From positions 1 to 11,286 of the forward strand of contig JBBAGE010000070.1 of assembly GCA_041655055.1 (NCBI GenBank): DNA of 11,286 nucleotides, in the 5' to 3' direction. The DNA comes from JBBAGE01 sp041655055. GTDB lineage: Bacteria > Pseudomonadota > Alphaproteobacteria > Rhodobacterales > Rhodobacteraceae. Both the position numbers and the translations under genes were made by a program. Within the stretch, counting starts at the first letter, position 1. Every line of letters starts with the position of its first letter. Below are positions 1-7,346 of this stretch, piece after piece. The notes under the pieces are model-generated. The model saw nothing but the letters and a program-made list of their open reading frames with translations. It was not told the origin of the DNA and did no database searches.

Positions 1-390
1 GACGGTCAATGGCACACCGATGCGGGTTTCGGCGCGCGACAGGCTTGACGGTGCCAGCGTGCTCAGCGCCAAGCCGAGCCTTGATCCCAAACACTGGCCC
101 GGCGGCATCCCCCCGATCCGCCGGCATTTCCGGCCCTCGCTTGCCTATCGGCTGCGCTGGTGGCCGAGGGGCGGTTCGATGCGATGCTGACCCTGCATGA
201 CACATGGGAATGGGATGTGGCGGCGGGCACGCTGCTGGCGCTGGAATCTGGCGCGGTCGTGTCGGATAAACAGGGCGCCACGCCAGTGTTCAACAATCGC
301 CACCCGGCGCTGAACGGGATTCTGGCGGGCGGCGCGCATGTGCATGCCGAAATCAGCGCCCGGCTGATGAACGGCCCCGCGCGCGCATAG
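1..390 (+). pseudogene. Inositol-monophosphatase/CysQ-like phosphatase, 3' part, apparent frameshift
   Basis: This is the C-terminal half of an inositol monophosphatase superfamily protein; the 5' end lies outside the window. Members are Mg2+-dependent phosphatases acting on inositol phosphates or on 3'-phosphoadenosine phosphates (CysQ). Frame 2 reads family-like sequence from base 2 to about 154 (VNGTPMRVSARDRLDGASV and onward to SLAYRL). Homology then continues in frame 1 from about 154 (ALVAEGRFDAML) through the metal-binding segment WEWDVAAG and a final glycine/histidine-rich tail to TAG at 388-390. Reading CTGCGCTG at 152-159 as CTGGCGCTG, one extra G, restores a single frame, so a one-base deletion or a sequencing error is likely. 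The stop directly abuts the ATG of the next gene, suggesting an operon. I cannot tell inositol phosphatase from CysQ. The superfamily is fairly sure; whether the gene is truly broken is not. Confidence 0.7.
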
Positions 391-1677
391 ATGGCCCGCT
401 CGCTTGCCCTGTCGCTTTATCTTGCCACCGTGGTGCGTGGCGGCGCGGCGCGCAAACCGGGGCGTTTTGGCCCCCCGCTGGCCCGCGCAACCGCATTCCC
501 CAATGAACATTTGGGCCATTACGACATGCCCCGCCCCACAGGGCCGCTGGTGTGGTTTCACGCCCCCGGCAATGATGCGCTGCGCCCGCTGGCCGAGCTG
601 ATTACCCTTTTGGCGGATGAACGGCCCGATTTCGGCTTTGTGATCACCGTCACATCCGCGGCGCAGCGCATGGCCGATCGCGCGGGTTTTCCGCCGCGCA
701 GCGCCATCGTGCTGACCCCCGATGACAGCGCGCAGGCCACGCGGCGGTTTCTGGCGCATTGGGCGCCCGATATCGGGGTCTGGATCGGGTTCGATCAACG
801 GCCCGCCCTGCTGACCGGGGCTGCGGCGCAAAATGTGGTGCTGTTCGCGCTTGATGGGCCGCGCGACATGGCGGATGCGCCGGGTTGGCGCTGGTTGCCG
901 GGGCTGAACCGCGATCTGCAGGGGCTTTTTGCCCGCATCCTTGTGGGCGACAAGGCAAGCCACGCCCGCCGCCTGCGTCTGGGCGCGCCCGCCGATCGGC
1001 TCGAAGAGGCCGGTTTTCTGGAAGAAGGCGCCGCCCCGCCCCCGTGCGACGAAGATGAGCGCAGCATGCTGGCCGCGCAAATGGCCGCGCGGCCCGTCTG
1101 GCTGGCCGCCGCGCTGGATGATGCCGAGGTGGACAGCATTCTGGCCGCGCACAAGGCCGCGCTGCGCCGCGCGCACCGGCTGTTGCTGATCATCCTGCCC
1201 GCCGATCCCGCGCAGGGCGATGCTATCGCTGCACAGGCACAGGCGCAGGGCATGATCACCGCGCAGCGCGCGCTGGCACAGGAACCGGAACGCGAAGTCC
1301 ATATCTATATCGCCGATAATCCCGATGAAATCGGGCTGTGGTATCGGCTGGCGCCCATCAGCTTTTTGGGGCAATCGCTGGCCGGGCCGGGCGGCGGGCT
1401 GTCCCCCTATGAGGCTGCGGCACTGGGATCGGTCGTCTTGCACGGCCCCGATGTCACCCGCCATCAGGCCGCCTATGCGCGGTTTTCGGCGGCGGGCGCG
1501 GCCATTTTGGTGCGCAAGACCGAAGATCTGATCGCCGCGCTGGAAATGCTGCAAGCGCCCGAACGTGTGGCCCAGATCGCGCATGCGGCATGGGAAGTGG
1601 GATCATCCAATGCCGCCGCGACCGACCGGATTACCGAATTGATCCTGAATGCCCTTGATACGCACGAGGATGGCTGA
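391..1677 (+). CDS. waaA: Divergent 3-deoxy-D-manno-octulosonic acid (Kdo) transferase-like glycosyltransferase, GT30
   Basis: A 428-residue protein resembling WaaA/KdtA, the inner-membrane-associated enzyme that adds Kdo from CMP-Kdo to lipid IVA. The C-terminal half has the nucleotide-sugar pattern of the family: SFLGQSL at 324-330, then a GGG-containing loop and SPYEAAALGS at 338-347. The N-terminal acceptor domain keeps VWFHA at 54-58. The catalytic glutamate of the usual HAASVGE motif is absent: the text is HAPGND at 57-62 followed by Ala63. The canonical ES..WP segment reads VWIGFDQRPAL (130-140), and no APRHPER-like motif is visible. No clear N-terminal membrane anchor is seen. It starts immediately after the phosphatase stop and overlaps lpxK by one base (TGATG), so it is probably co-transcribed and translationally coupled. 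The lpxK neighbour supports a lipid A role. Family membership is fairly secure; normal activity is doubtful, and the symbol is by homology and context. Confidence 0.75.
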   Translation: MARSLALSLYLATVVRGGAARKPGRFGPPLARATAFPNEHLGHYDMPRPTGPLVWFHAPGNDALRPLAELITLLADERPDFGFVITVTSAAQRMADRAGFPPRSAIVLTPDDSAQATRRFLAHWAPDIGVWIGFDQRPALLTGAAAQNVVLFALDGPRDMADAPGWRWLPGLNRDLQGLFARILVGDKASHARRLRLGAPADRLEEAGFLEEGAAPPPCDEDERSMLAAQMAARPVWLAAALDDAEVDSILAAHKAALRRAHRLLLIILPADPAQGDAIAAQAQAQGMITAQRALAQEPEREVHIYIADNPDEIGLWYRLAPISFLGQSLAGPGGGLSPYEAAALGSVVLHGPDVTRHQAAYARFSAAGAAILVRKTEDLIAALEMLQAPERVAQIAHAAWEVGSSNAAATDRITELILNALDTHEDG

Positions 1678-2687
1678 TGCGCCCGCCGCTCTATTGGCAT
1701 AACCCGCCGAACCGCCCCGGCTGGCAGGCGCGGGTGCTGGCGCCACTTGCGGCGCTATATGCCCGCACAACGGCGCGCCGGGTCGCGCAACCGGGCGCAA
1801 GGGTCGGCGTGCCGGTGATCTGCGTGGGCAATATCAACGCGGGCGGCACCGGCAAAACCCCCACGGTGATCGCGCTGGTGGGCCGGTTGCAGGGCTGGGG
1901 CTATAGCCCCCATATCGTCAGCCGTGGCTATGGCGGCAGCCTGACGGGGCCGGTGCAGGTGGAACCCCGCCGCCACAAAGCCACGCAGGTGGGGGATGAG
2001 CCGCTGCTGCTGGCCGCATTCGCCCCCACATGGATCGCGCGCGACCGCGCCGCGGGGGCGCAAGCCGCCGTGGCCGCCGGGGCCGATGTGATCGTGCTGG
2101 ATGACGGGCTGCAAAACCCCGCGCTGGTCAAGGATGTGTCGATCATCGTGGTGGATGCCGCGCGCGGATTTGGCAATGGCCGCGTGATCCCCGCCGGGCC
2201 TTTGCGTGAACCCGTGGCCCGCGCCATGGCCCGCGCCGATGTGGTGCTTTCCATCGGGCCCGACCGCGCGCAGGCGCTGTTTGACGCCACCCATGCCGCC
2301 AGCGTCAGCCTGCCCCATATGCGCGGGGCGCTGATGCCGCTGGCGACCGGGATGGATTGGGAAGGGCTGCGGGTGCTGGCCTTTGCGGGCATCGGCCACC
2401 CGGAAAAGTTTTTTGCCACGTTGCGCGGGCTTGGCGCGCAGATCCTGCGGGCCGAGGCATTGGACGATCACCAGCCGCTGGGCGATGCGCTGCTCAAACG
2501 GCTGGAGCTTGAGGCCATGGCCCACCGCGCCCAACTGGTGACCACCGAAAAAGATGCCGTGCGCCTGCCGCCTTCGCATCGGCAAAAGGTGCTGACCTTG
2601 CCGGTGCGGCTGAGCATTGCCGATTGGGCGCCGATGGATGCGGCATTGGCCCGCGCCGGGATCACCCCGCCGCAGGCCGAGGGCTGA
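1677..2687 (+). CDS. lpxK: Tetraacyldisaccharide 4'-kinase LpxK
   Basis: LpxK phosphorylates the 4' position of the lipid A disaccharide at the cytoplasmic face of the inner membrane, giving lipid IVA, the acceptor for Kdo. The 336-residue protein is of usual length. It has a Walker A loop GGTGKT at 56-61 within VGNINAGGTGKTP, then SRGYGG at 82-87 and VGDEPLLLA at 105-113. The DDGLQN motif is at 142-147, where many family members have DDGFQH; Asn at the last position looks like a lineage variant. Further on are DAARGFGNGRVIPAGPLREP (160-179), GIGHPEKFF (238-246) and VTTEKDAVRLP (288-298). The hydrophobic stretch around 18-28 fits the family's membrane-associating N-terminus. The ATG shares its A with the TGA of the Kdo-transferase-like gene, which indicates translational coupling. 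The stop is immediately followed by the stop of the opposite-strand DsbA-like gene. Confidence 0.96.
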   Translation: MRPPLYWHNPPNRPGWQARVLAPLAALYARTTARRVAQPGARVGVPVICVGNINAGGTGKTPTVIALVGRLQGWGYSPHIVSRGYGGSLTGPVQVEPRRHKATQVGDEPLLLAAFAPTWIARDRAAGAQAAVAAGADVIVLDDGLQNPALVKDVSIIVVDAARGFGNGRVIPAGPLREPVARAMARADVVLSIGPDRAQALFDATHAASVSLPHMRGALMPLATGMDWEGLRVLAFAGIGHPEKFFATLRGLGAQILRAEALDDHQPLGDALLKRLELEAMAHRAQLVTTEKDAVRLPPSHRQKVLTLPVRLSIADWAPMDAALARAGITPPQAEG

Positions 2688-3356
2688 TTACTCGCCCAAT
2701 TCCTTGTCCAGAATCTCGGCAAAGGCCGCGTAGGACATGTTGGAATGCTTTTCCCCGTTGATGACAAAGCTGGGGGTCGCGCGGACATCATCGGCGGCGG
2801 CATTGGCCTCATAGACCGCGACCATCGCCTGCGCGGTGGCGCCATCGTTCAGACAGGCGGTCACTTCTTCGTCGCTAAGGCCAGCGGTGCGGCCGATACG
2901 TTGCAGCCCGGCGGAAATCGCCAGCGGATCGGTGCCGGCCAGCCATTGCTGCTGCTGCGTATAAATCATGTCGGCAATGCCGAAATACCGCTCGGGGCCA
3001 CCGCAACGCGCAACCATCCCGGCCCAAAGCGCATAGCGATCAAAATACACCTCGCGGTGGATAAAGTTGATCTTGCCGGTATCGATGTAATTGGCCTTGA
3101 GCTGCGGAAAAACCGAGGCGTTGAACGTCGCGCAATGCGGGCAGGTGAAAGACGCATATTCGATCACCGTGACCGCCGCATCGGGATTGCCCATCTGCAT
3201 ATCGACGATACCGGATGTATCGATATCCGCCGCGTCAGCGGGCTGGGCTGTTTCTGCGCCCGCCTGACCGCCGGGGGCTGCGCGGTCGGAAAACATCCAC
3301 CAGCCGCCGCCGACTATGGCGACCAGCGCCACGATGATAAGGATTGTGCGTTGCAT
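2688..3356 (-). CDS. DsbA family thioredoxin-fold protein, membrane-anchored, periplasmic
   Basis: A 222-residue thiol oxidoreductase predicted to act in the periplasm on protein disulfides. Residues 4-21 form one hydrophobic helix (ILIIVALVAIVGGGWWM), which could be an uncleaved anchor or a signal peptide. An Ala/Gly/Asp-rich linker (24-50) leads to the thioredoxin-like domain. The active site is C72-P-H-C75 in the context YASFTCPHCATF, and the cis-proline loop is ATPSFVING with Pro195. The helical insertion between them (about 105-185) fits DsbA/DsbG-like proteins (thioredoxin_4 type). The ATG overlaps the TAA of the upstream DUF721 gene as TAATG, so the two are probably coupled. The gene faces lpxK with stops back to back and no terminator between. 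CPHC is the oxidase-type DsbA dipeptide. The fold is secure; the substrate is unknown. Cys118 and Cys168 are extra cysteines. Confidence 0.92.
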   Translation of the reverse strand: MQRTILIIVALVAIVGGGWWMFSDRAAPGGQAGAETAQPADAADIDTSGIVDMQMGNPDAAVTVIEYASFTCPHCATFNASVFPQLKANYIDTGKINFIHREVYFDRYALWAGMVARCGGPERYFGIADMIYTQQQQWLAGTDPLAISAGLQRIGRTAGLSDEEVTACLNDGATAQAMVAVYEANAAADDVRATPSFVINGEKHSNMSYAAFAEILDKELGE

Positions 3357-3901
3357 TAACTCTGCCTTTTGGAAAGTTCGTTACGGGATAGGACATTCAG
3401 GGCCAGCATTTCAAGGGCCTGACGCAGGCCCGCGTCACCGGCGCCGGCGCAAAGGCTCTGGGCCGTGTCGCATTGCGCGGGCGAAGGTTTGGCCGCCACC
3501 TTGGGCGCGGCAATGAATTGGGCGCGCCCCTCGGCAAAGCCGGTGGGGGCCGTTTGGGTGATGCGGATCTGGCTGATGGCGTTATAACCGTAGCAGGCAT
3601 TAACCCTTTCGCGGATCGATTCCTTTTGCATCGCCAGTTCCGGCCCGCGCGCCGATGTGGTCAGCAGCGTCAGCGTCGCGCCGATGCCCCCGCCGCGGCC
3701 ATAGGTGATTTTCACCGGCCGCGCGATGGCGGCGGTATCGGCGCCGACGACATCGGGCCAATGGGTCAACAGCCGCGTGACGGCAAAACCGCGATCCTCG
3801 CCGGCTTTGCGGATCTGGTCATGCACCAGCCGCGCGGCCCGTTCAAACCCGCGCATCCGGCGCGGCCCGGCACCCGGGGTGGTTTTTTGTTTACCGCTCA
3901 T
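3356..3901 (-). CDS. DUF721 (DciA-like) protein
   Basis: A 181-residue protein of the DUF721 family. The family includes DciA, which helps load the replicative helicase DnaB in bacteria lacking DnaC; whether this alphaproteobacterial member does so is inference. The family core is near residues 20-115: RAARLVHDQIRKAGEDRGFA, then LLTHWPDVVGADTAAIARPV, where the conserved Trp and V-G-x-x-I-A pattern sits. The tail after about 135 is Ala/Pro-rich with three Cys. The frame is open a further 48 codons upstream, but that part reads as non-family sequence and overlaps mutY on the other strand. I therefore place the start at the ATG of MSGKQK, preceded by an AGGATAGG-type purine stretch. It is the first gene of a two-gene unit with the DsbA-like gene (TAATG overlap) and is divergent from mutY. 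Confidence 0.85.
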   Translation of the reverse strand: MSGKQKTTPGAGPRRMRGFERAARLVHDQIRKAGEDRGFAVTRLLTHWPDVVGADTAAIARPVKITYGRGGGIGATLTLLTTSARGPELAMQKESIRERVNACYGYNAISQIRITQTAPTGFAEGRAQFIAAPKVAAKPSPAQCDTAQSLCAGAGDAGLRQALEMLALNVLSRNELSKRQS

Positions 3902-3983
3902 TGCTGGCCTATCCTGAATTACGCAGTATTCTAGGCAAAGCCGGCACAGGTGCCAGCACAAAGACCTGAACGGGGCATAAAGA
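3902..3983. promoter_or_regulatory. Divergent DUF721/mutY intergenic region with a 12-base palindrome
   Basis: These 82 bases separate the DUF721 gene (minus) from mutY (plus) and must hold the start signals for both. On the minus strand TAGAAT (plus 3928-3933) resembles a -10 box, matching the TATAAT consensus at five of six positions, but I see no good -35 at the right spacing. A perfect inverted repeat GGCAC-AG-GTGCC lies at 3943-3954, upstream of the minus-strand -10 candidate, and could be an operator. No convincing plus-strand promoter for mutY was found. The palindrome is certain; its function is a guess. Confidence 0.35.
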
Positions 3984-5015
3984 TTGCGTGAATCGGTGCT
4001 AAGCGCGGAATTGCTGGCGTGGTATGATCGCCATGCGCGCGACATGCCGTGGCGGGTGGGGCCCGCGGCGCGCGCGGCCGGAATGCGCCCCGATCCCTAT
4101 GCCGTCTGGCTGTCGGAAATCATGTTGCAACAGACCACGGTGGCCGCCGTGCGCGGCTATTTCACCCGGTTTCTGGCGCGCTGGCCCGATGTGGGGGCGC
4201 TGGCTGCCGCCGATGATGGCGATGTGATGGGCGAATGGGCCGGGCTTGGCTATTACGCGCGGGCGCGCAACCTGCTGAAATGCGCGCGGATCGTGGCGCA
4301 TGATCTGGGCGGGCGGTTTCCGCGTGATCGCGCTGGCTTGCTGGCGCTGCCCGGCATCGGCCCTTATACCGCCGCCGCGATCGGGGCGATTGCCTTTGAT
4401 CGGGCGGAAACGGTGGTTGATGGCAATGTTGAACGGGTCATGGCGCGGCTGCATGCGGTGGATATGCCGCTGCCCGCCGCCAAGCCGGTGCTGGTGGCCC
4501 ATGCCGCGGCGCTGACCCCCGACACACGGCCCGGCGATTACGCGCAAGCGGTGATGGATCTGGGGGCCACGATCTGCACGCCACGCGCGCCTGCCTGCGG
4601 GATTTGCCCCTGGGCCGGGGCCTGCACCGCGCGCCCCACGGGCGATGCCGCCAGCTATCCGCGAAAGGCCGCGAAAAAGGCAAGGCCGCTGCGGCATGGC
4701 ACGGTCTATCTGGCGCAAAACGGGGCCGAATGGCTGGTGGAGCGCCGTCCCGATGCGGGGCTTTTGGGCGGGATGCTGGGCTTTCCGGGCACCGACTGGA
4801 CGGATACCCCGCCGCCCCCCGCCCCGCCGCTGGCCGCCGATTGGCAGCCCGTCGGGCAGGTGCGCCATGTGTTTACCCATTTCAACCTGATCTTGCAGGT
4901 GATGCGGACGCAAGCGGGCGGCACGCCGGAACGCGGGCAGTTTCAGCGCCTGCGCCCGTCCGATTTGCCCAGTGTCATGCGCAAGGCGTTCGATCTTGCC
5001 CAATCTGCCGAGTAA
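3984..5015 (+). CDS. mutY: Adenine DNA glycosylase MutY
   Basis: MutY removes adenine mispaired with 8-oxoguanine, preventing G:C to T:A changes. The 343-residue protein has the full family layout. The helix-hairpin-helix glycosylase domain has catalytic Glu45 in LSEIMLQQTTV (43-53). The HhH segment is LPGIGPYTAAAIGAIAFD (122-139), with catalytic Asp146 in VVDGNVERV. The [4Fe-4S] ligands are C198, C205, C208 and C214, in exact C-x6-C-x2-C-x5-C spacing. The C-terminal Nudix-like 8-oxoG recognition domain has LLGGMLGFPG at 260-269 and the FTH loop at 297-299. The likely start is TTG at 3984, because a stop codon lies just upstream in frame; GTG at 3996 is the alternative. A recognisable ribosome binding site is lacking (only GGGG at 3972-3975). 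The next gene starts 4 bases after the stop. Confidence 0.97.
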   Translation: MRESVLSAELLAWYDRHARDMPWRVGPAARAAGMRPDPYAVWLSEIMLQQTTVAAVRGYFTRFLARWPDVGALAAADDGDVMGEWAGLGYYARARNLLKCARIVAHDLGGRFPRDRAGLLALPGIGPYTAAAIGAIAFDRAETVVDGNVERVMARLHAVDMPLPAAKPVLVAHAAALTPDTRPGDYAQAVMDLGATICTPRAPACGICPWAGACTARPTGDAASYPRKAAKKARPLRHGTVYLAQNGAEWLVERRPDAGLLGGMLGFPGTDWTDTPPPPAPPLAADWQPVGQVRHVFTHFNLILQVMRTQAGGTPERGQFQRLRPSDLPSVMRKAFDLAQSAE

Positions 5016-5019
5016 GCCA

Positions 5020-6156
5020 ATGAACCAGCCCCGCCCGCCGATGCCCGGATTTCGCCATGCCGCACCCTTTTGGCTATCGCTGGGGTTGGTGCCGCTGGCG
5101 GTGATCGCGGCGCGGCTGGGGGGATGGTGGGTGCTGCTGCTGCCGGCCTATGCGTGGTGGCTGTTTAGCGCGCTCGATGCGCTGCTGGGCCTGAACCATG
5201 ACAATGCCGATCCGCATACCCCCGATGCGGCGTTATTCTGGCACCGCGCGATCACGATCATCTGGGTGCCGGTGCAGGCGGCGCTGATCTATGGCATGAT
5301 CTATTACGCTACCCGCGCCACCCATCTGGGCATCGCGGAAAAACTGGGGCTGTTTTTCGGCGTGGGCGTGGCCTCGGGGTCGATCGGCATGGTTTATGCG
5401 CATGAATTGCTGCATCAGCGCAACCGGCTGGAACGTTGGCTGGCCGATATCTTGCTGGCGATGGTGCTTTATTCGCATTTCCGCTCCGAACATCTGCTGG
5501 TTCATCACGCCCATGTCGCCACCCCCCGCGATGCCGTAAGCGCGCGCTATAACGAAGGGTTTCACCGCTTTTTTCTGCGGGTGCTGATCCGCTGCGGCCC
5601 ATCGGCCATGCGCGCCGAGGCCGCGATGCTGGCGCGCCGCAATCTGCCGGCATGGCACCGGCGCAATCCGTTCTGGCGCTATGCCGCATTGCAGGGGGCA
5701 GCCCTGGCGCTTGCGGCGATCATCGGTGGCTGGCAGGGATTGGGCCTGTTCGCGGTGCAGGCGATTGTGGCCATCTGGCAGCTGGAGCTTACCAATTACG
5801 TCGAACATTACGGGCTGACGCGCAAATATCTGGGCGGGGGCCGGTTTGAGCCGGTCAGGCCGCGCCATTCGTGGAATGCCGCGCATCGCGCCACCAACTG
5901 GCTGCTGATCAACCTGCAGCGCCATTCCGATCATCATTACAAACCCGACCGCCGCTTTGCCCTATTGCAAAACCACGCGCCCGAAGATGCGCCGCAATTG
6001 CCCTTTGGCTATCCGCTGATGGCGGCAATTGCGATGATCCCGCCCGTCTGGCGGCGGGTGATGAATCCGCGCGTGCGGGCCTGGCGGCGGCAATTCTATC
6101 CCGAAATCACCGATTGGGCGCCCTATCGGGCCGGAAAACATCCGCCATCGCCCTAG
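5020..6156 (+). CDS. alkB: Alkane 1-monooxygenase (AlkB-type) integral-membrane diiron hydroxylase
   Basis: A 378-residue membrane hydroxylase of the AlkB/fatty-acid-desaturase superfamily. In well-studied members it oxidises the terminal carbon of n-alkanes using O2 and electrons from rubredoxin. All histidine boxes are present: HELLH at 128-132, EHLLVHHAHVATPRDAVSAR at 157-176, and LQRHSDHH at 299-306, plus the NYVEHYG signature at 259-265. Hydrophobic segments at about 15-32, 34-55, 76-96, 108-126, 142-152 and 221-256 fit the multi-helix bundle. Box 2 has EHLLVHH where many AlkBs have EHxxGHH. I chose the ATG of MNQPRP over an in-frame start inside mutY. Only 4 bases separate it from the mutY stop and no good ribosome binding site is seen, so coupled translation is likely. 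No rubredoxin, rubredoxin reductase or AlkS regulator lies in the window, so the true substrate (alkane, lipid or other) is open. Confidence 0.92.
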   Translation: MNQPRPPMPGFRHAAPFWLSLGLVPLAVIAARLGGWWVLLLPAYAWWLFSALDALLGLNHDNADPHTPDAALFWHRAITIIWVPVQAALIYGMIYYATRATHLGIAEKLGLFFGVGVASGSIGMVYAHELLHQRNRLERWLADILLAMVLYSHFRSEHLLVHHAHVATPRDAVSARYNEGFHRFFLRVLIRCGPSAMRAEAAMLARRNLPAWHRRNPFWRYAALQGAALALAAIIGGWQGLGLFAVQAIVAIWQLELTNYVEHYGLTRKYLGGGRFEPVRPRHSWNAAHRATNWLLINLQRHSDHHYKPDRRFALLQNHAPEDAPQLPFGYPLMAAIAMIPPVWRRVMNPRVRAWRRQFYPEITDWAPYRAGKHPPSP

Positions 6157-6193
6157 GTAACGGATCGACCACCACATGCCAAAGGAGACAGCC

Positions 6194-7315
6194 ATGCTCT
6201 ATGTCGATCTGCCCACCCAGCCGGAATTGCGCAATCTTGCCGCTGCGCGCAACGATCCCAGCGTCAGCATCTATCTGGCGACCACACCCCAGACCCAGCA
6301 TATCGATCAGGCCCGGCTGCAACTGGGCCATCTGTTGGCCGAGGCCGAGGCCCAGCTTGAGGCCGCAGGCACCCCCAAACGCAGCATCTGGCCGATTGCC
6401 GAACAGGTGGCCGATCTGATCGATGACGATGAATTCTGGCGGTTTCAGGCCAACAGCCTGGCGCTGCTGGTCACGCCCGACAGCATGCGCAGCTACCGGT
6501 TGCCGACACGGCTGGGCGATAATGTCCATACCGCCGACCGTTTCCTGATCGGCCCGCTGATGCGTGCGACCAGCGTGCAGCAACATGCCTTTGTGCTGGC
6601 GCTTGAGGAAAACGACATCCGCCTGTTTGAAATTTTCGCCGATCTGCCAGGGCAGGAAATCCGCGTGCCCGACATGCCAAAGGACGCGGCATCGGCCATT
6701 GGCGTTGCCAGCGTCAATTCGCGCACCGCATCAGGCAGCCAGCGCGGTTCCGAGGGGCAGAAAATGCGCCTGCGCCAATATGTGCGGATCGTTGATGCCG
6801 CGCTGCGCCCGATCCTGGCCGGCCGCGACGAGCCGCTGATCCTGGCCGCGACCGAACCGCTTGCGCCGATGTTTCGCGAAATCAATTCCTATCCCGAATT
6901 GGTGGCCGAAGGGATCACCGCGAGCCCGGCCCATATGTCGGCAAGCGATATCACCAGCGCGGCGCGGCCGATCCTTGACCGGCTGCACACGGCGCATTTG
7001 CACGAACTGGGCGAATTGTTCGCCGCCCGCCGGGGCGATGGCCGCGCGGTGACCGATCCGTCCCATGCCGCCCGCGCTGCTACATTCGGCGCGATCGACA
7101 CGCTTTTGGTGGATATCAACGCCAGCCTGCCCGGCCATGTGGATGAAACCAGCGGGGCCATCACCTTTTCCGAACGCGAAAGGGCCACGAATCTGGATAT
7201 TCTGGATGAAATCGCGGGCCGCGTGATCGCGAATGGCGGCAATGTTTACGGCGTGCGCGCCGAAGATATGCCCGAAAACGCCCAGCTTGCGGCGATCTTG
7301 CGTTTCGCGATCTAG
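6194..7315 (+). CDS. Bacterial archaeo-eukaryotic release factor-like (baeRF-type) protein
   Basis: A 373-residue soluble protein resembling the baeRF families, bacterial relatives of eRF1/Pelota proposed to act at ribosomes, perhaps in stress or conflict; none of that is shown here. The N-terminal part reads VSIYLATTPQTQ (24-35), followed by a helical segment and ANSLALLVTPD (86-96). A middle segment LILAATEPLAPMFREIN (215-231) precedes an L7Ae-like C-terminal domain: ATFGAIDTLLVDINA (296-310), then NLDILDEIAGRVIANGGNVYGV (333-354), which parallels the GAVDTLL...GG.V pattern of eRF1 domain 3. The GGQ peptidyl-hydrolysis motif is absent. The start is the ATG at 6194 with AAAGGAG at 6181-6187, six bases upstream, the strongest ribosome binding site in the window; an earlier in-frame start at 6176 is less likely. 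It lies 37 bases after the AlkB-type gene. I recognise the superfamily, not the exact subfamily. Confidence 0.75.
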   Translation: MLYVDLPTQPELRNLAAARNDPSVSIYLATTPQTQHIDQARLQLGHLLAEAEAQLEAAGTPKRSIWPIAEQVADLIDDDEFWRFQANSLALLVTPDSMRSYRLPTRLGDNVHTADRFLIGPLMRATSVQQHAFVLALEENDIRLFEIFADLPGQEIRVPDMPKDAASAIGVASVNSRTASGSQRGSEGQKMRLRQYVRIVDAALRPILAGRDEPLILAATEPLAPMFREINSYPELVAEGITASPAHMSASDITSAARPILDRLHTAHLHELGELFAARRGDGRAVTDPSHAARAATFGAIDTLLVDINASLPGHVDETSGAITFSERERATNLDILDEIAGRVIANGGNVYGVRAEDMPENAQLAAILRFAI

Positions 7316-7316
7316 C

Positions 7317-7342
7317 AAAAGGCCTCGCCCATTGGGCGAGGC
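7317..7342 (-). terminator. Hairpin terminator for ccrM (minus strand)
   Basis: A perfect 9-bp stem (7322-7330 with 7334-7342, GCCTCGCCC/GGGCGAGGC) has a 3-base loop. Read on the minus strand it is followed by C and then TTTT, the expected order for rho-independent termination of ccrM transcripts. On the plus strand no T-run follows, so it would be a weak stop for the release-factor-like gene that ends 7 bases before the stem. The T-run is short. Confidence 0.65.
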
Positions 7343-7346
7343 AGGG

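Noticed and set aside
145..1584. A 479-codon open frame on the minus strand opposite the Kdo-transferase-like gene
   Set aside because: It is antisense to a protein with family motifs. Its translation is Arg/Gln/Gly/His-rich with no recognisable motif, as expected from high-GC codon bias.
1755..2585. A 276-codon open frame on the minus strand within lpxK, and similar long shadows in mutY (3999-5003) and the AlkB-type gene (5233-5937)
   Set aside because: The sense-strand genes are certain from catalytic motifs. The antisense translations are His/Arg/Gln-rich without motifs.
2745..3359. A 204-codon plus-strand frame across the DsbA-like gene
   Set aside because: The minus strand has CPHC, a cis-Pro loop and a signal/anchor helix. 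The plus frame is Gly/Arg-rich shadow.
3935..3960. TGGCAC on the minus strand as a sigma-54 -24 element
   Set aside because: There is no TTGC at the required -12 spacing; the bases belong to the GGCAC/GTGCC palindrome.
3902..4045. Longer N-terminus for the DUF721 protein reaching into mutY
   Set aside because: The extra 48 residues do not look like the family. They would overlap the mutY start region, and a better-placed ATG with a purine-rich upstream stretch exists at 3901.
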